A stretch of 64,000 nt of DNA from Streptococcus pluranimalium (GTDB lineage Bacteria; Bacillota; Bacilli; Lactobacillales; Streptococcaceae), in the NCBI RefSeq assembly GCF_002953735.1, contig NZ_CP025536.1:812001-876000 (forward strand), written 5' to 3'. The notes below the pieces were generated by a model. That model had not been told where the DNA came from. It saw only the letters and a list, made by a program, of their open reading frames with translations, and made no database searches. The number at the start of each line of letters is the position of its first letter. Position 1 is the stretch's first letter. Positions 19,304 through 27,127 of this stretch are shown piece by piece. The translations under genes were made by a program, and so were the position numbers.

Positions 19304-19831
19304 TTATTTCGTTTCTTCGATAATGACGATATGTGAAAGATATTTTTGACGATTAGCTATAAATAATATAATTGTCACTATCAAACTGATGGCTCCAATA
19401 CCAGCTACCATTTGATAAAAGGAACGATCAGGATAGTGAATGCTTTTAGCCTCAAATCCTAAAAGATAAATCCCTAAAGAAAATAAAACAATAAATTGTA
19501 TGATTGCAAGCAAGGCTGCTCTTTTGGTGAGATATAGTCGTGCTTGTTTGAAGTCTTCAGGACTAACTTCTAAATGCTTAGTGCCCAATTTTTTGATGAA
19601 CTGATATTTTGCCATCTGAATACCAAAGAAAGATAGAACAGGTATGAGCTGCCATTCAGTTTGGCCCGTTATGGCCGTCAAAATCATGCTTATCATAATG
19701 CTAGAGTTTAGAAGCATAAAACAGACATTTCCAAAAGCATTTATTTTTGCTATAGAATATTCATCCAAAGTTCCCAAAATATGGTAATTTAAGCGAATCC
19801 ATTTTTTATAAAGGGTATCATTTTGATTCAT
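19304..19831 (-). CDS. DUF3278-like membrane protein
   Basis: A 175-residue protein with four hydrophobic segments and an N-terminal LGTLDEYSIAKINAFGNVCFML pattern shared with its neighbours. The start at 19831 gives an ATGA overlap with the XRE stop and uses GGAAAGG upstream; an earlier ATG at 19858 would extend it by nine residues inside the XRE gene. Directly coupled to the regulator gene. Confidence 0.65.
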   Translation of the reverse strand: MNQNDTLYKKWIRLNYHILGTLDEYSIAKINAFGNVCFMLLNSSIMISMILTAITGQTEWQLIPVLSFFGIQMAKYQFIKKLGTKHLEVSPEDFKQARLYLTKRAALLAIIQFIVLFSLGIYLLGFEAKSIHYPDRSFYQMVAGIGAISLIVTIILFIANRQKYLSHIVIIEETK

Positions 19832-20034
19832 TTGAGCCTGCCTTTCCTTGATTCCCAAAACAGAGTATTGAGGTCACTGTGTAGCGTTTCAGCGAGTTTG
19901 ATACAAAGATCGAGTGAGGGGTTATATTTATCATTTTCAATCAGGTTAATCGTTTGCCTAGCTACGCCAATCGATTTAGCAAGAGCGAGTTGCGAAATGC
20001 CCTGTTTGATCCGAAACTCTTTGACACGATTCAT
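19828..20034 (-). CDS. XRE-family regulator (Cro/CI type)
   Basis: A 68-residue helix-turn-helix protein, opening MNRVKEFRIKQGISQLALAK with IGVARQTINLIENDKYNPS as the recognition region. The start at 20034 has AAAGGA about six bases upstream; an ATG at 20079 has none. It is the first gene of the cluster and sits behind a near-consensus promoter flanked by two similar 18-bp palindromes, so it probably represses its own operon (inference). Confidence 0.85.
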   Translation of the reverse strand: MNRVKEFRIKQGISQLALAKSIGVARQTINLIENDKYNPSLDLCIKLAETLHSDLNTLFWESRKGRLK

Positions 20035-20111
20035 GAAAATCCTTTCTATTCTAAGTGAAATATCTTTGATATAAGACACCTTAAGTTAAAAAAATAAGAA
20101 ATTAGGTTTTG

Positions 20112-20175
20112 TGTCACATATATATTACATTTTTTATTATATCACTGAATGAAGTGATGTCAACTATATATGACA
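20112..20175 (-). promoter_or_regulatory. XRE operon promoter with twin operators
   Basis: Read on the minus strand: TTGACA (20163-20158), 16 bases, TATAAT (20141-20136). The spacer itself is palindromic (TCACT...AGTGA). An 18-bp palindrome TGTCA-N8-TGACA at 20158-20175 covers the -35. A similar TGTCA-N8-TTACA at 20112-20129 lies just past the -10. This is a good candidate for two repressor sites. Confidence 0.7.
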
Positions 20176-20187
20176 TATTTTAAAATA

Positions 20188-20217
20188 AAAAAAAAACGAT
20201 ACCAAGATCGTTTTTAG
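20188..20217 (-). terminator. Terminator of the Pr6Pr membrane protein gene
   Basis: On the minus strand AAAACGAT pairs with ATCGTTTT around CTTGGT, followed by a run of about ten T. It insulates the XRE promoter from upstream transcription. Confidence 0.85.
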
Positions 20218-20226
20218 TCATATCGA

Positions 20227-20847
20227 TTATTGCTTTTTACCGAGCCCTTTTTTCAAAGTAAGGAGGACAAAGCCAACTATAATGTAAGCCAACAGGATAA
20301 AAATGGTATTTTTACCAACTTGAGCCCAGCCATATTTGTTAACATTGATAAAAAAATAAGCAAAGGGACTATCTTCAGCACCAGGAATCCGCCATTTAAG
20401 GACTGTCCCGTTAAAAAGGGCAAAGATAAAATAAACTAATGGTGCACCAGTCCACCAAAAGGGGTCATACCAACGATAACTTTTTTGACGATCAATAAAA
20501 AGGGTATCTGCAATAAAGCCGATAGGGACCAGGTAGTGAACAATCATGTTTCTAATATTCCAAAATTCATCAGGTTCTGCTAAAGGAGCAAGCATAATAT
20601 GGTAAACTAAAAAAGTGATTGTGATACTCATTGTGACAGCAGCTTTGATTCTCAATGTTTTAGTATCAGAAATCTTCCCTGACTTAGCTTCTCTGACTGC
20701 CAGATAAAAAAGAAATGAGAAAACAAGGATATTGGAAAGAACGGTATAGTAGAGTAACATTCCCCACCCATCTTGATAAATTTGCATTGATACGCCGATT
20801 AGCCCAAGAATACCGAGGCATAAGCGATAGATAAGAGTTTTTGACAT
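20227..20847 (-). CDS. Pr6Pr family membrane protein
   Basis: A 206-residue protein with six hydrophobic segments, matching the Pr6Pr family by its YYTVLSNILVFSFLFYL, HYLVPIGFIADTLFID and YFIFALFNG blocks. The start at 20847 (MSKTLIYRL) has AAGGAT just upstream; an ATG at 20907 lacks one. Function unknown. Confidence 0.75.
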   Translation of the reverse strand: MSKTLIYRLCLGILGLIGVSMQIYQDGWGMLLYYTVLSNILVFSFLFYLAVREAKSGKISDTKTLRIKAAVTMSITITFLVYHIMLAPLAEPDEFWNIRNMIVHYLVPIGFIADTLFIDRQKSYRWYDPFWWTGAPLVYFIFALFNGTVLKWRIPGAEDSPFAYFFINVNKYGWAQVGKNTIFILLAYIIVGFVLLTLKKGLGKKQ

Positions 20848-20917
20848 GATAATCCTTTCTGTATTAAGAACTAGTCTACTCATTTTTAGATCATTTTTCA
20901 AGGTCATTTTAGAAAAA

Positions 20918-21865
20918 TCATCGTTTTCTCATAAAAATTGTCAACCTTTCAAGTAGTTCTTGGGATTTTTGATGTAATGGATAAGGTAGCGAAGGCCCAT
21001 GTGTTTGCATGGCAGTAGTTAAAATCCTCTTATCTTCAGAAGACAAGATATTAATAGAGTGCCAGTAGTTCAGTATGTCCAGCGATAAATCATCAAGACG
21101 CAGATTTCGCCGATGTTTTCGCCGACGGCATAAGGTTTGTAAAGCTTTATACCCTTCAGGCAAAAGTGATTCCTTATCTGTTTTAGTTTTTGGGAAATCC
21201 TTCTGAGTTTGTAAGTTCAGAGCTTGACGTAACTGTTCATTTTCAGCTTGCAGTATCTTGAGTTGTTGCCGGTAGTAGTCCTCGCGGGAAGATGGTGACA
21301 TACTTTCAATAAAGAATTCAGGGCGATCTTCCTCTAGTAAAAAAGGTTTGATATAAGCAGTCCAAAGTTGCGTTAATTTGGCAAATTCTTCGGAACTGTA
21401 GGCATTATTACTTCCACCTTTATAAATCAAATCCTTTAAAAGTTTGTAATCATTAAAGGCATGAAAGTTATTATCCGGTCGCTCTCGGAAGACATCATTT
21501 TCTAAAAGATAAGTGAGTAGAGGTCTCGAGAAATTAGTTTTAGTGAATTCTGGAACTTGATTCTGACTGGCAAGACGTTTTAGATTGCCTAGTTTCTTGA
21601 TTTCTTTAGCCGGTAAATAGTCAGTTGCAGCTGTAAAATACTCAATACAGTTAGCACCAATGTGAATCAAACGTTTGCCATTTTTAGCGTTGACTAGTTC
21701 GTACCAATCCTTTATCCCTTTGGTACCACATAGACAACGTATGGAACTATCAATTTCATTGTGGATTTTAGCGATGCTCTGCCATTCCTTGATAGCTGTC
21801 GGTAAATGCTTTGAAACGGAATTCTCCAATATTTTATCGGCTAATGGTTGACGAATTTTTCCCAA
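20918..21865 (-). CDS. Uncharacterised protein with possible Cys metal site
   Basis: A 315-residue soluble protein I do not recognise. The N-terminal third has a CxCG motif (RCLCGTKG, about 43-50) followed some 30 residues later by LIHIGANCIEYF, a spacing seen in small zinc-binding domains of nucleic-acid-associated proteins. A coiled-coil-like segment (about 205-222, LQAENEQLRQ) precedes a basic stretch, RRRKHRRNLR (about 252-261). A nucleic-acid role is only an inference. It is a single gene divergent from serB. Confidence 0.6.
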   Translation of the reverse strand: MGKIRQPLADKILENSVSKHLPTAIKEWQSIAKIHNEIDSSIRCLCGTKGIKDWYELVNAKNGKRLIHIGANCIEYFTAATDYLPAKEIKKLGNLKRLASQNQVPEFTKTNFSRPLLTYLLENDVFRERPDNNFHAFNDYKLLKDLIYKGGSNNAYSSEEFAKLTQLWTAYIKPFLLEEDRPEFFIESMSPSSREDYYRQQLKILQAENEQLRQALNLQTQKDFPKTKTDKESLLPEGYKALQTLCRRRKHRRNLRLDDLSLDILNYWHSINILSSEDKRILTTAMQTHGPSLPYPLHQKSQELLERLTIFMRKR

Positions 21866-21975
21866 AATATAACTCCTTTACAAGTAAAAAAATATTATAG
21901 CATAATTATGGTGAAATGAGTCTTGCTATTGTATGAGGCTTTCGATACAATAAGTGAAACAAGTGGAGGTATATC

Positions 21976-22620
21976 ATGGAAGAAGTTAAGGGACTTTTAG
22001 TCATGGATGTTGATTCGACTTTGGTCAAAGAGGAAGTGATTGACTTGCTGGGTGAGGAAGCAGGTGTCGGAGATTTGGTTGCTGACATTACTGAACGAGC
22101 TATGCGAGGAGAATTAGACTTTGAGGAAGCTTTAGCGGAGCGAGTTGCCGTGCTGAAGGGATTACCAGAATCTATTTTGAATAGGGTTTATGGCAAGATT
22201 CACTTTAATAACGGTGCTAAAGCACTAGTCGATGAACTGCATGCGCGTGGCTACAAGGTTGGCTTGGTGTCAGGTGGTTTTCATGAAACCGTAGATCGCC
22301 TAGCTAAGGAGTTGGGGATTGACTATGTCAAGGCGAATCGTCTGGAAGTCGTTGATGGCTATCTGACAGGAAAAACTTACGGTGATATTGTGACCAAAGA
22401 AACTAAGGTGACTAAATTAAAAGAATGGGCAAAAGCCAATAACCTTAAGCTCTCCCAAACCATAGCAATGGGAGATGGCGCCAATGACCTTCCTATGATC
22501 AAAAAAGCTGGTATTGGCATCGCCTTCTGCGCCAAACCAATCGTTAGAGAAGAAGCACCCTATCAAATCAATAAACCAGATTTATATAAGGTGATTGAGA
22601 TAATAGATAAGAAAAAGTAA
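21976..22620 (+). CDS. serB: Phosphoserine phosphatase
   Basis: A 214-residue HAD hydrolase removing phosphate from phosphoserine to make serine. Motif I is MDVDSTLVKEE (residues 10-20), motif II VSGGF, and motif III GDGANDLPMI with the upstream K. GGAGG precedes ATG 21976. It is followed by its own terminator and then the CRISPR relic. Confidence 0.93.
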   Translation: MEEVKGLLVMDVDSTLVKEEVIDLLGEEAGVGDLVADITERAMRGELDFEEALAERVAVLKGLPESILNRVYGKIHFNNGAKALVDELHARGYKVGLVSGGFHETVDRLAKELGIDYVKANRLEVVDGYLTGKTYGDIVTKETKVTKLKEWAKANNLKLSQTIAMGDGANDLPMIKKAGIGIAFCAKPIVREEAPYQINKPDLYKVIEIIDKKK

Positions 22621-22647
22621 AACGTGTCCCAAGAGACACGTTTTTTA
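22621..22647 (+). terminator. serB terminator
   Basis: AACGTGTC pairs with GACACGTT around CCAAGA and is followed by a T-run. It should stop serB transcription before the tracrRNA region. Confidence 0.85.
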
Positions 22648-22654
22648 AATCATT

Positions 22655-22750
22655 TCAAAAAAATAGCACCGAATCGGTGCTCACTTTTTCAAGTTGTGTA
22701 CGGACTAGCCTTATTTTAACTTGCTGTGTTGTTTCGAATGGTTCCAAAAC
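22655..22750 (-). ncRNA. tracrRNA: Type II-A tracrRNA (orphan, no cas9 nearby)
   Basis: All parts of a streptococcal Cas9 tracrRNA can be read on the minus strand in order: anti-repeat from 22750 to about 22715; the bulge AAGTTAAAATAAGG; nexus GGCTAGTCCG (22710-22701); stem-loop CAACTTGAAAAAGTG (about 22697-22683); terminator hairpin AGCACCGATTCGGTGCT (22681-22665); and a T-run. No base that should disrupt the fold was noticed. Normally its promoter lies further 5' between tracrRNA and cas9; here that position holds a spacer and a repeat, so the native promoter appears lost. Only a weak TATAAC at 22836-22831 is seen. Confidence 0.9.
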
Positions 22751-22800
22751 CTAGCTAAAACATACAACGTGCATCCAGCAGTTTTAGAGCTGTGTTGTTT
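22715..22800 (+). CRISPR. Relic of a type II-A CRISPR array: hybrid repeat, one 30-bp spacer, terminal repeat
   Basis: Bases 22723-22750 match the last 28 bases of the 36-bp type II-A repeat used in S. mutans-like systems (repeat recalled from knowledge), ending GGTTCCAAAAC. Bases 22751-22780 are exactly 30 bp, the usual spacer length. Bases 22781-22800 are the first 20 bases of the repeat (GTTTTAGAGCTGTGTTGTTT), after which it diverges, as terminal repeats often do. The overlapping 12 bases of the two partial repeats are identical. The left repeat is shared with the tracrRNA anti-repeat. Confidence 0.85.
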
Positions 22801-23090
22801 TTAGCGTAGGCTATATGTCTAGGCTATTTTGTTATATCTCAAAATAAATCGTGAGAGGATCGACTAGGTTCTCTTTCTGATATACAGATGATTTATTTAA
22901 TTTTTATTCAAGTTGATCAGTTCAGTCCATTATGGTTGTTGCTGAAAATATTTCTCTTTAAATTTAAAAAATTCTTTGATATAATCACTGTGTTTAGGGA
23001 AGTTGATACTTACAATCGTTTCAGACGTTTAATGGTTAGTGATAAATAAAAGAGTTAGTAGAAAGCAATGACAAAAGACAGGATAAGATT
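22801..23090 (+). other. Intergenic region right of the CRISPR relic
   Basis: There is no coding sequence and no cas gene fragment that I can recognise. A TGA-TATAAT extended -10 element at 22977-22985 (with a weak TTTAAA -35) likely drives the DUF1801-rsuA pair, giving a leader of about 100 bases. Confidence 0.6.
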
Positions 23091-23453
23091 ATGAAAGAAG
23101 ATAGTCAAGCTGTAAAGAACTATATTGATATGCATCATGTAGCTCACCGTGATTTCCTATTAAGGTTACGGAGTATGATTAAAGCCTATCTGCCCAGTAG
23201 TTGTGAAGGCATAGCTTGGTCAATGCCTTCCTATTGGCAAAATACTTATTTGATTCATTTTCAAGCTTTTAAACATCATGTCAATGTTTATGTTGGTCCT
23301 GAAGCAGTAGCTTATCTCCAAGAGAACTACCCTGAATTATCCTTTACTAAGCGAGGGTTTCAGTTGCGCTATGATCAGGAAATTCCTACTAACCCCCTAA
23401 GAGCTGTATGTCAATGGCAATTACAAAAGTACGGAGATAATGATGAGGCTTGA
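23091..23453 (+). CDS. DUF1801 domain protein (YdhG-like)
   Basis: A 120-residue protein matching the DUF1801 / YdhG-like family: the N-terminal IDMHHVAHRDFLLRLRSMIK, the central EGIAWSMPSYWQN..IHFQAFKHHVNVYVG and a C-terminal LRYDQEIP. Relatives are called iron chaperones, but the role is weakly supported. Its end overlaps rsuA. Confidence 0.75.
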   Translation: MKEDSQAVKNYIDMHHVAHRDFLLRLRSMIKAYLPSSCEGIAWSMPSYWQNTYLIHFQAFKHHVNVYVGPEAVAYLQENYPELSFTKRGFQLRYDQEIPTNPLRAVCQWQLQKYGDNDEA

Positions 23454-24171
23454 TAAATTTTTAGTCGACAGCGGAATAGGCTCTCGCACACAAGTAAAAG
23501 CCATTCTTAAAAAGAAACAGATTACGGTAAATGGAAAGATAGAATCATCTCCAAAGGTGCATATAACTCCTGAAACGGATCAAGTGTGTTACGATGGAGC
23601 ACCTTTAATTTATGAGCAATTTCTTTACTATATGCTGCATAAACCTTCAGGGGTCATTTCAGCAACTGAGGATGCTCACCATAAAACCGTTCTAGATTGT
23701 TTGGATGATCTAGCAAAACAAAAAGCTGTCTTTCCAGTTGGGCGATTGGATATTGATACCGAAGGACTGCTTTTATTAACTAACAATGGTCAGTTGGCTC
23801 ATGCAATGCTATCACCTAAGAAGCACGTTGATAAGCTCTATCAAGCAGAAGTAGCAGGTATAATGACTAAGCAAGATCAATTATCTTTTCAGAGTGGTAT
23901 CACATTAAGCGATCATGATAGTTTACCAGCTCAGCTCGACATTATTTCTGTGAATGAAGAAAGACAGACTAGCCTGGTTAATATCATCATTCAAGAGGGA
24001 AAATTTCACCAAGTCAAACGGATGGTAAAAGCCTGCGGTAAAGAAGTTACTTACCTCAAACGTCTTTCTATGGGCCCCTTATTACTTGATAATAGTCTAG
24101 AAAAAGGTGACTGGCGCCGTCTGACTGAAGAAGAATTAGCTGCTTTGGAAGTGTTTGGTGTACCATTATAG
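23443..24171 (+). CDS. rsuA: 16S rRNA pseudouridine synthase (RsuA family)
   Basis: A 242-residue enzyme with an N-terminal S4 RNA-binding domain (MRLDKFLVDSGIGSRTQVKAILKK) and a catalytic domain with GRLDIDTEGLLLLTNNG, where the first D is the conserved nucleophile. ATG 23443 gives the usual MRLDK start eight bases after GGAG; ATG 23440 just before it is possible. The target base in 16S rRNA is inferred from the family. Confidence 0.88.
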   Translation: MRLDKFLVDSGIGSRTQVKAILKKKQITVNGKIESSPKVHITPETDQVCYDGAPLIYEQFLYYMLHKPSGVISATEDAHHKTVLDCLDDLAKQKAVFPVGRLDIDTEGLLLLTNNGQLAHAMLSPKKHVDKLYQAEVAGIMTKQDQLSFQSGITLSDHDSLPAQLDIISVNEERQTSLVNIIIQEGKFHQVKRMVKACGKEVTYLKRLSMGPLLLDNSLEKGDWRRLTEEELAALEVFGVPL

Positions 24172-24173
24172 AT

Positions 24174-24212
24174 AAAAACATCTCGTTTTAAAGTAAACGA
24201 GATGTTTTTTAT
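24174..24212. terminator. Bidirectional terminator between rsuA and pepS
   Basis: AAAAACATCTCGTTT pairs with AAACGAGATGTTTTT around six bases, with T-runs on both strands, between convergent genes. Confidence 0.85.
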
Positions 24213-24229
24213 ATTCAATACGACAATGC

Positions 24230-25471
24230 TTAGATAGCCCATTCTCCACCACGGAAGATTGGCACAACCTTACCGTCAGCAGTGATACCGTCAATATCCA
24301 TTTGATCAGAACCAATCATAAAGTCAACGTGTGCCGTTGAACGATTGAGCCCAGCAGCTTCTAATTCTTCATTGGACATTTCTGTACCACCTTCAATACT
24401 AAAGGCGTAAGCTTGACCGATAGCTAGGTGGTTTGAGGCATTTTCATCAAAAAGAGTATTAAAGAAAGTTAACCCTGACAATGAAATTGGCGTCTTATGA
24501 GGGACAAGAGCTACCTCACCAAGAGAACGTGCACCGTCACTTTCTTCGACTAAACGTTTGATGGTATCCTCGCCTTTTTTAGCAGTCACATCAACGATTC
24601 GGCCATTTTCAAACGTAAATGTCATATCTTCGATGATAACACCAGCGTAGCTCAATGGCTTAGTAGAAGAGACATAACCATCAGCACGACGGTAATCAGG
24701 GGCTGTGAAGACCTCTTCAGTAGGCATATTTGCAATGAACTCTTCACCTTGAGCATTGATACTACCAGCAGCTTCCCATAGGTGATTTTTAGGCATGCCG
24801 AGTGTCAAATCAGTTCCTGGTGCAGTATAGTGGAGAGCATCAAATTGATATTTGTTCAAGATATCAGCTTTAGCAACCAAGTTTGCTTGGTGTTCATCCC
24901 ATGCTTTGATAGGGTCTTCTTCGTAAACGCGGTTTAGTTTGAAGATAGTGTCCCAAAGGGCATCGATTTGTTCTTCTTCACTAGCTAAGTCAGGAAAGAC
25001 AAGGGCAGCCCATTCTTTACCTGAAGCAGCGGCTAGGTTCCAGCTGACTTTATTAGATTGTGTTGCTTCACGTTGTGCGGCAAGAGCAATAGCTTGAGCT
25101 TGAGTAGCCTTAGACAAGCGCTCTTGATCAACAACGGAGAAAACATTTGGATCAGAAGATCGGATGACTAGTCGGCTAGCTTTTTTCTCTAAGAAATAAT
25201 CTGATTTTGCAACAACATAGTCAGCAACACTTGTTACACGCTCTTCATCAGCGTGCAGGAAGCGATCTCTTGTGATCTGATCATCGATATAATCAACAAC
25301 AACCTCAGCAGCCCCATATTGGTAGGCAAATTTGGTTAATAAACGAGCAAAATCAACCTGGTCAACACCTATAGAAATAACGAGAGTATGTCCTTTTTGG
25401 ACATTCACACCTTTAGCAATCAATAATTCAGCGTACTTAGCTAAATGAGCTTGAAAATTTGGTAAAACCAT
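24230..25471 (-). CDS. pepS: Aminopeptidase PepS (M29 family)
   Basis: A 413-residue metallopeptidase. M29 features include the N-terminal VLPNFQAHLAKYAELLI..GVNVQKGH, the metal-binding blocks with AGVIIEDMTFTFENGRIVD and EVALV, and the C-terminal STAHVDFMIGSDQMDIDGI. It releases N-terminal residues from peptides in the cytoplasm. The start at 25471 has AAGGAG upstream; the frame continues to 25528 without a better site. Confidence 0.92.
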   Translation of the reverse strand: MVLPNFQAHLAKYAELLIAKGVNVQKGHTLVISIGVDQVDFARLLTKFAYQYGAAEVVVDYIDDQITRDRFLHADEERVTSVADYVVAKSDYFLEKKASRLVIRSSDPNVFSVVDQERLSKATQAQAIALAAQREATQSNKVSWNLAAASGKEWAALVFPDLASEEEQIDALWDTIFKLNRVYEEDPIKAWDEHQANLVAKADILNKYQFDALHYTAPGTDLTLGMPKNHLWEAAGSINAQGEEFIANMPTEEVFTAPDYRRADGYVSSTKPLSYAGVIIEDMTFTFENGRIVDVTAKKGEDTIKRLVEESDGARSLGEVALVPHKTPISLSGLTFFNTLFDENASNHLAIGQAYAFSIEGGTEMSNEELEAAGLNRSTAHVDFMIGSDQMDIDGITADGKVVPIFRGGEWAI

Positions 25472-25572
25472 AACGATCTCCTTTTCACATAATGGTTCTA
25501 TTTTACCATAAAAACGCTTTAAAATCACAATTTTTCGACAATTTTACTCATGTAGGACTTGACTGGTATTAG

Positions 25573-25601
25573 TTGATATATGACTTAATTCATGGTATTA
25601 T
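25573..25601 (+). promoter_or_regulatory. Promoter of the DUF4044 gene (and perhaps obg)
   Basis: TTGATA at 25573-25578 and TATTAT at 25596-25601 are 17 bases apart, about 36 bases before the TTG start at 25637. Confidence 0.6.
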
Positions 25602-25636
25602 TTTAAGAGATAAATTCAGAAAAAGAGGTATATCTT

Positions 25637-25768
25637 TTGGCATTTGGTGATAATGGTCCACGTAAAAAAACAGCATTTCAAAAATTAACAATTGTAGTCG
25701 TCTTTTTGATGGTTATCATAACTGTTGCTGGTCTTGTTGTATCGGCACTAGGTTCATTAGGCTGGTAG
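25637..25768 (+). CDS. DUF4044 small membrane protein
   Basis: A 43-residue protein read from TTG 25637 (AAGAGG about eight bases upstream): MAFGDNGPRKKTAFQKLTIV followed by one long hydrophobic helix and ending ALGSLGW. This basic lead plus single membrane span is the conserved streptococcal DUF4044 form. It lies upstream of obg and is separated from it by a terminator hairpin. Function unknown. Confidence 0.8.
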   Translation: MAFGDNGPRKKTAFQKLTIVVVFLMVIITVAGLVVSALGSLGW

Positions 25769-25793
25769 AAAAACGCTGTAAAGCGTTTTTTTC
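25769..25793 (+). terminator. Terminator between DUF4044 gene and obg
   Basis: AAAACGCT pairs with AGCGTTTT around GTAA, followed by TTTC. No separate obg promoter is obvious in the 20 bases after it, so partial read-through may supply obg. Confidence 0.75.
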
Positions 25794-25813
25794 TGCTAAG
25801 AAAAGAGGAAAAT

Positions 25814-27127
25814 ATGAGTATGTTTCTAGATACAGCCAAGATTTCGGTTAAGGCTGGACGTGGCGGAGATGGTATGGTTGCCTTCCGTCGTGAAAAATAT
25901 GTCCCAGACGGTGGTCCATGGGGCGGTGATGGCGGCCGTGGCGGTAACGTTATTTTTGTTGTAGATGAAGGACTTCGTACCTTGATGGATTTTCGTTACA
26001 ACCGTAAGTTCAAGGCTAAAGATGGCGAAAAAGGAATGACTAAAGGAATGCACGGTAAAGGTGCACAAGACCTTTATGTGAAGGTTCCCCAAGGAACCAC
26101 AGTTCGTGATGCAGAGACTGGAAAAGTGCTAACCGACTTAATTGAAAACGGTCAAGAATTCGTCGTTGCCCGAGGCGGTCGAGGTGGTCGAGGTAATATC
26201 CGCTTTGCGACACCAAGAAATCCTGCACCAGAAATTGCTGAAAATGGCGAACCTGGTGAAGAACGTCAACTTGAACTTGAATTGAAAATTTTAGCAGATG
26301 TCGGTCTAGTTGGGTTCCCATCAGTTGGAAAATCAACGTTATTGAGTGTTGTTTCAGCAGCTAAACCTAAAATTGGTGCCTATCACTTTACAACTATTGT
26401 ACCTAATATTGGTATGGTTCGCACTAAATCTGGTGAGAGTTTTGTCATGGCTGACCTCCCAGGATTGATTGAAGGAGCTCATCAAGGTGTTGGTTTAGGG
26501 ACACAATTCTTACGTCACATCGAGCGTACTCGCGTTATTCTCCATGTTATTGACATGTCTGCTAGCGAAGGTCGTGATCCTTTTGAAGACTACAAGACAA
26601 TCAATAACGAGCTGGAGTCTTACAACCTTCGTTTGATGGAACGTCCGCAGATTATTGTGGCTAATAAAATGGATATGCCTGAATCACAGGAAAATTTGAA
26701 GACATTCAAGGAGCAATTGGCAAAAGACTACGATGAATTTGACGAATTGCCGATGATTTTCCCAATTTCAAGTATTGCTCACCAAGGCTTAGAAAATCTG
26801 CTTGAAGCAACGTCTGAACTCTTGGATAATACAGATGAATTCTTGCTTTATGATGAATCAGATATGCAGGATGATGAGGTATATTACGGCTTCAATCCAG
26901 ATGAACGCCCATTTGATATTTCACGTGATGATGATGCTACTTGGGTCCTTTCTGGTGAGAAACTTGAAAAACTCTTTGTTATGACCAATCTCGAACGAGA
27001 TGAATCTCTCATGAAATTTGCCCGTCAATTGCGTGGCATGGGTGTCGATGATGCCCTTCGTCAACGTGGTGCTAAAGATGGGGACATCGTCCGTATTGGC
27101 AACTTTGAGTTTGAGTTCGTAGACTAG
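25814..27127 (+). CDS. obgE: GTPase Obg (CgtA)
   Basis: A 437-residue essential ribosome-associated GTPase. It has the glycine-rich Obg fold (residues 1-158, [18 protein letters not shown] repeats), the G domain with G1 [10 protein letters not shown]3 DLPG and G4 NKMD, and the C-terminal OCT domain (about 360-437). AGAGGAAAA precedes the start. It acts in 50S assembly and stress control. Confidence 0.96.
   Translation: MSMFLDTAKISVKAGRGGDGMVAFRREKYVPDGGPWGGDGGRGGNVIFVVDEGLRTLMDFRYNRKFKAKDGEKGMTKGMHGKGAQDLYVKVPQGTTVRDAETGKVLTDLIENGQEFVVARGGRGGRGNIRFATPRNPAPEIAENGEPGEERQLELELKILADVGLVGFPSVGKSTLLSVVSAAKPKIGAYHFTTIVPNIGMVRTKSGESFVMADLPGLIEGAHQGVGLGTQFLRHIERTRVILHVIDMSASEGRDPFEDYKTINNELESYNLRLMERPQIIVANKMDMPESQENLKTFKEQLAKDYDEFDELPMIFPISSIAHQGLENLLEATSELLDNTDEFLLYDESDMQDDEVYYGFNPDERPFDISRDDDATWVLSGEKLEKLFVMTNLERDESLMKFARQLRGMGVDDALRQRGAKDGDIVRIGNFEFEFVD

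Noticed and set aside
22621..22647. serB terminator as a possible part of the tracrRNA
   Set aside because: Its orientation, T-run and position directly after the serB stop fit a normal plus-strand terminator; the tracrRNA has its own hairpin at 22665-22681.
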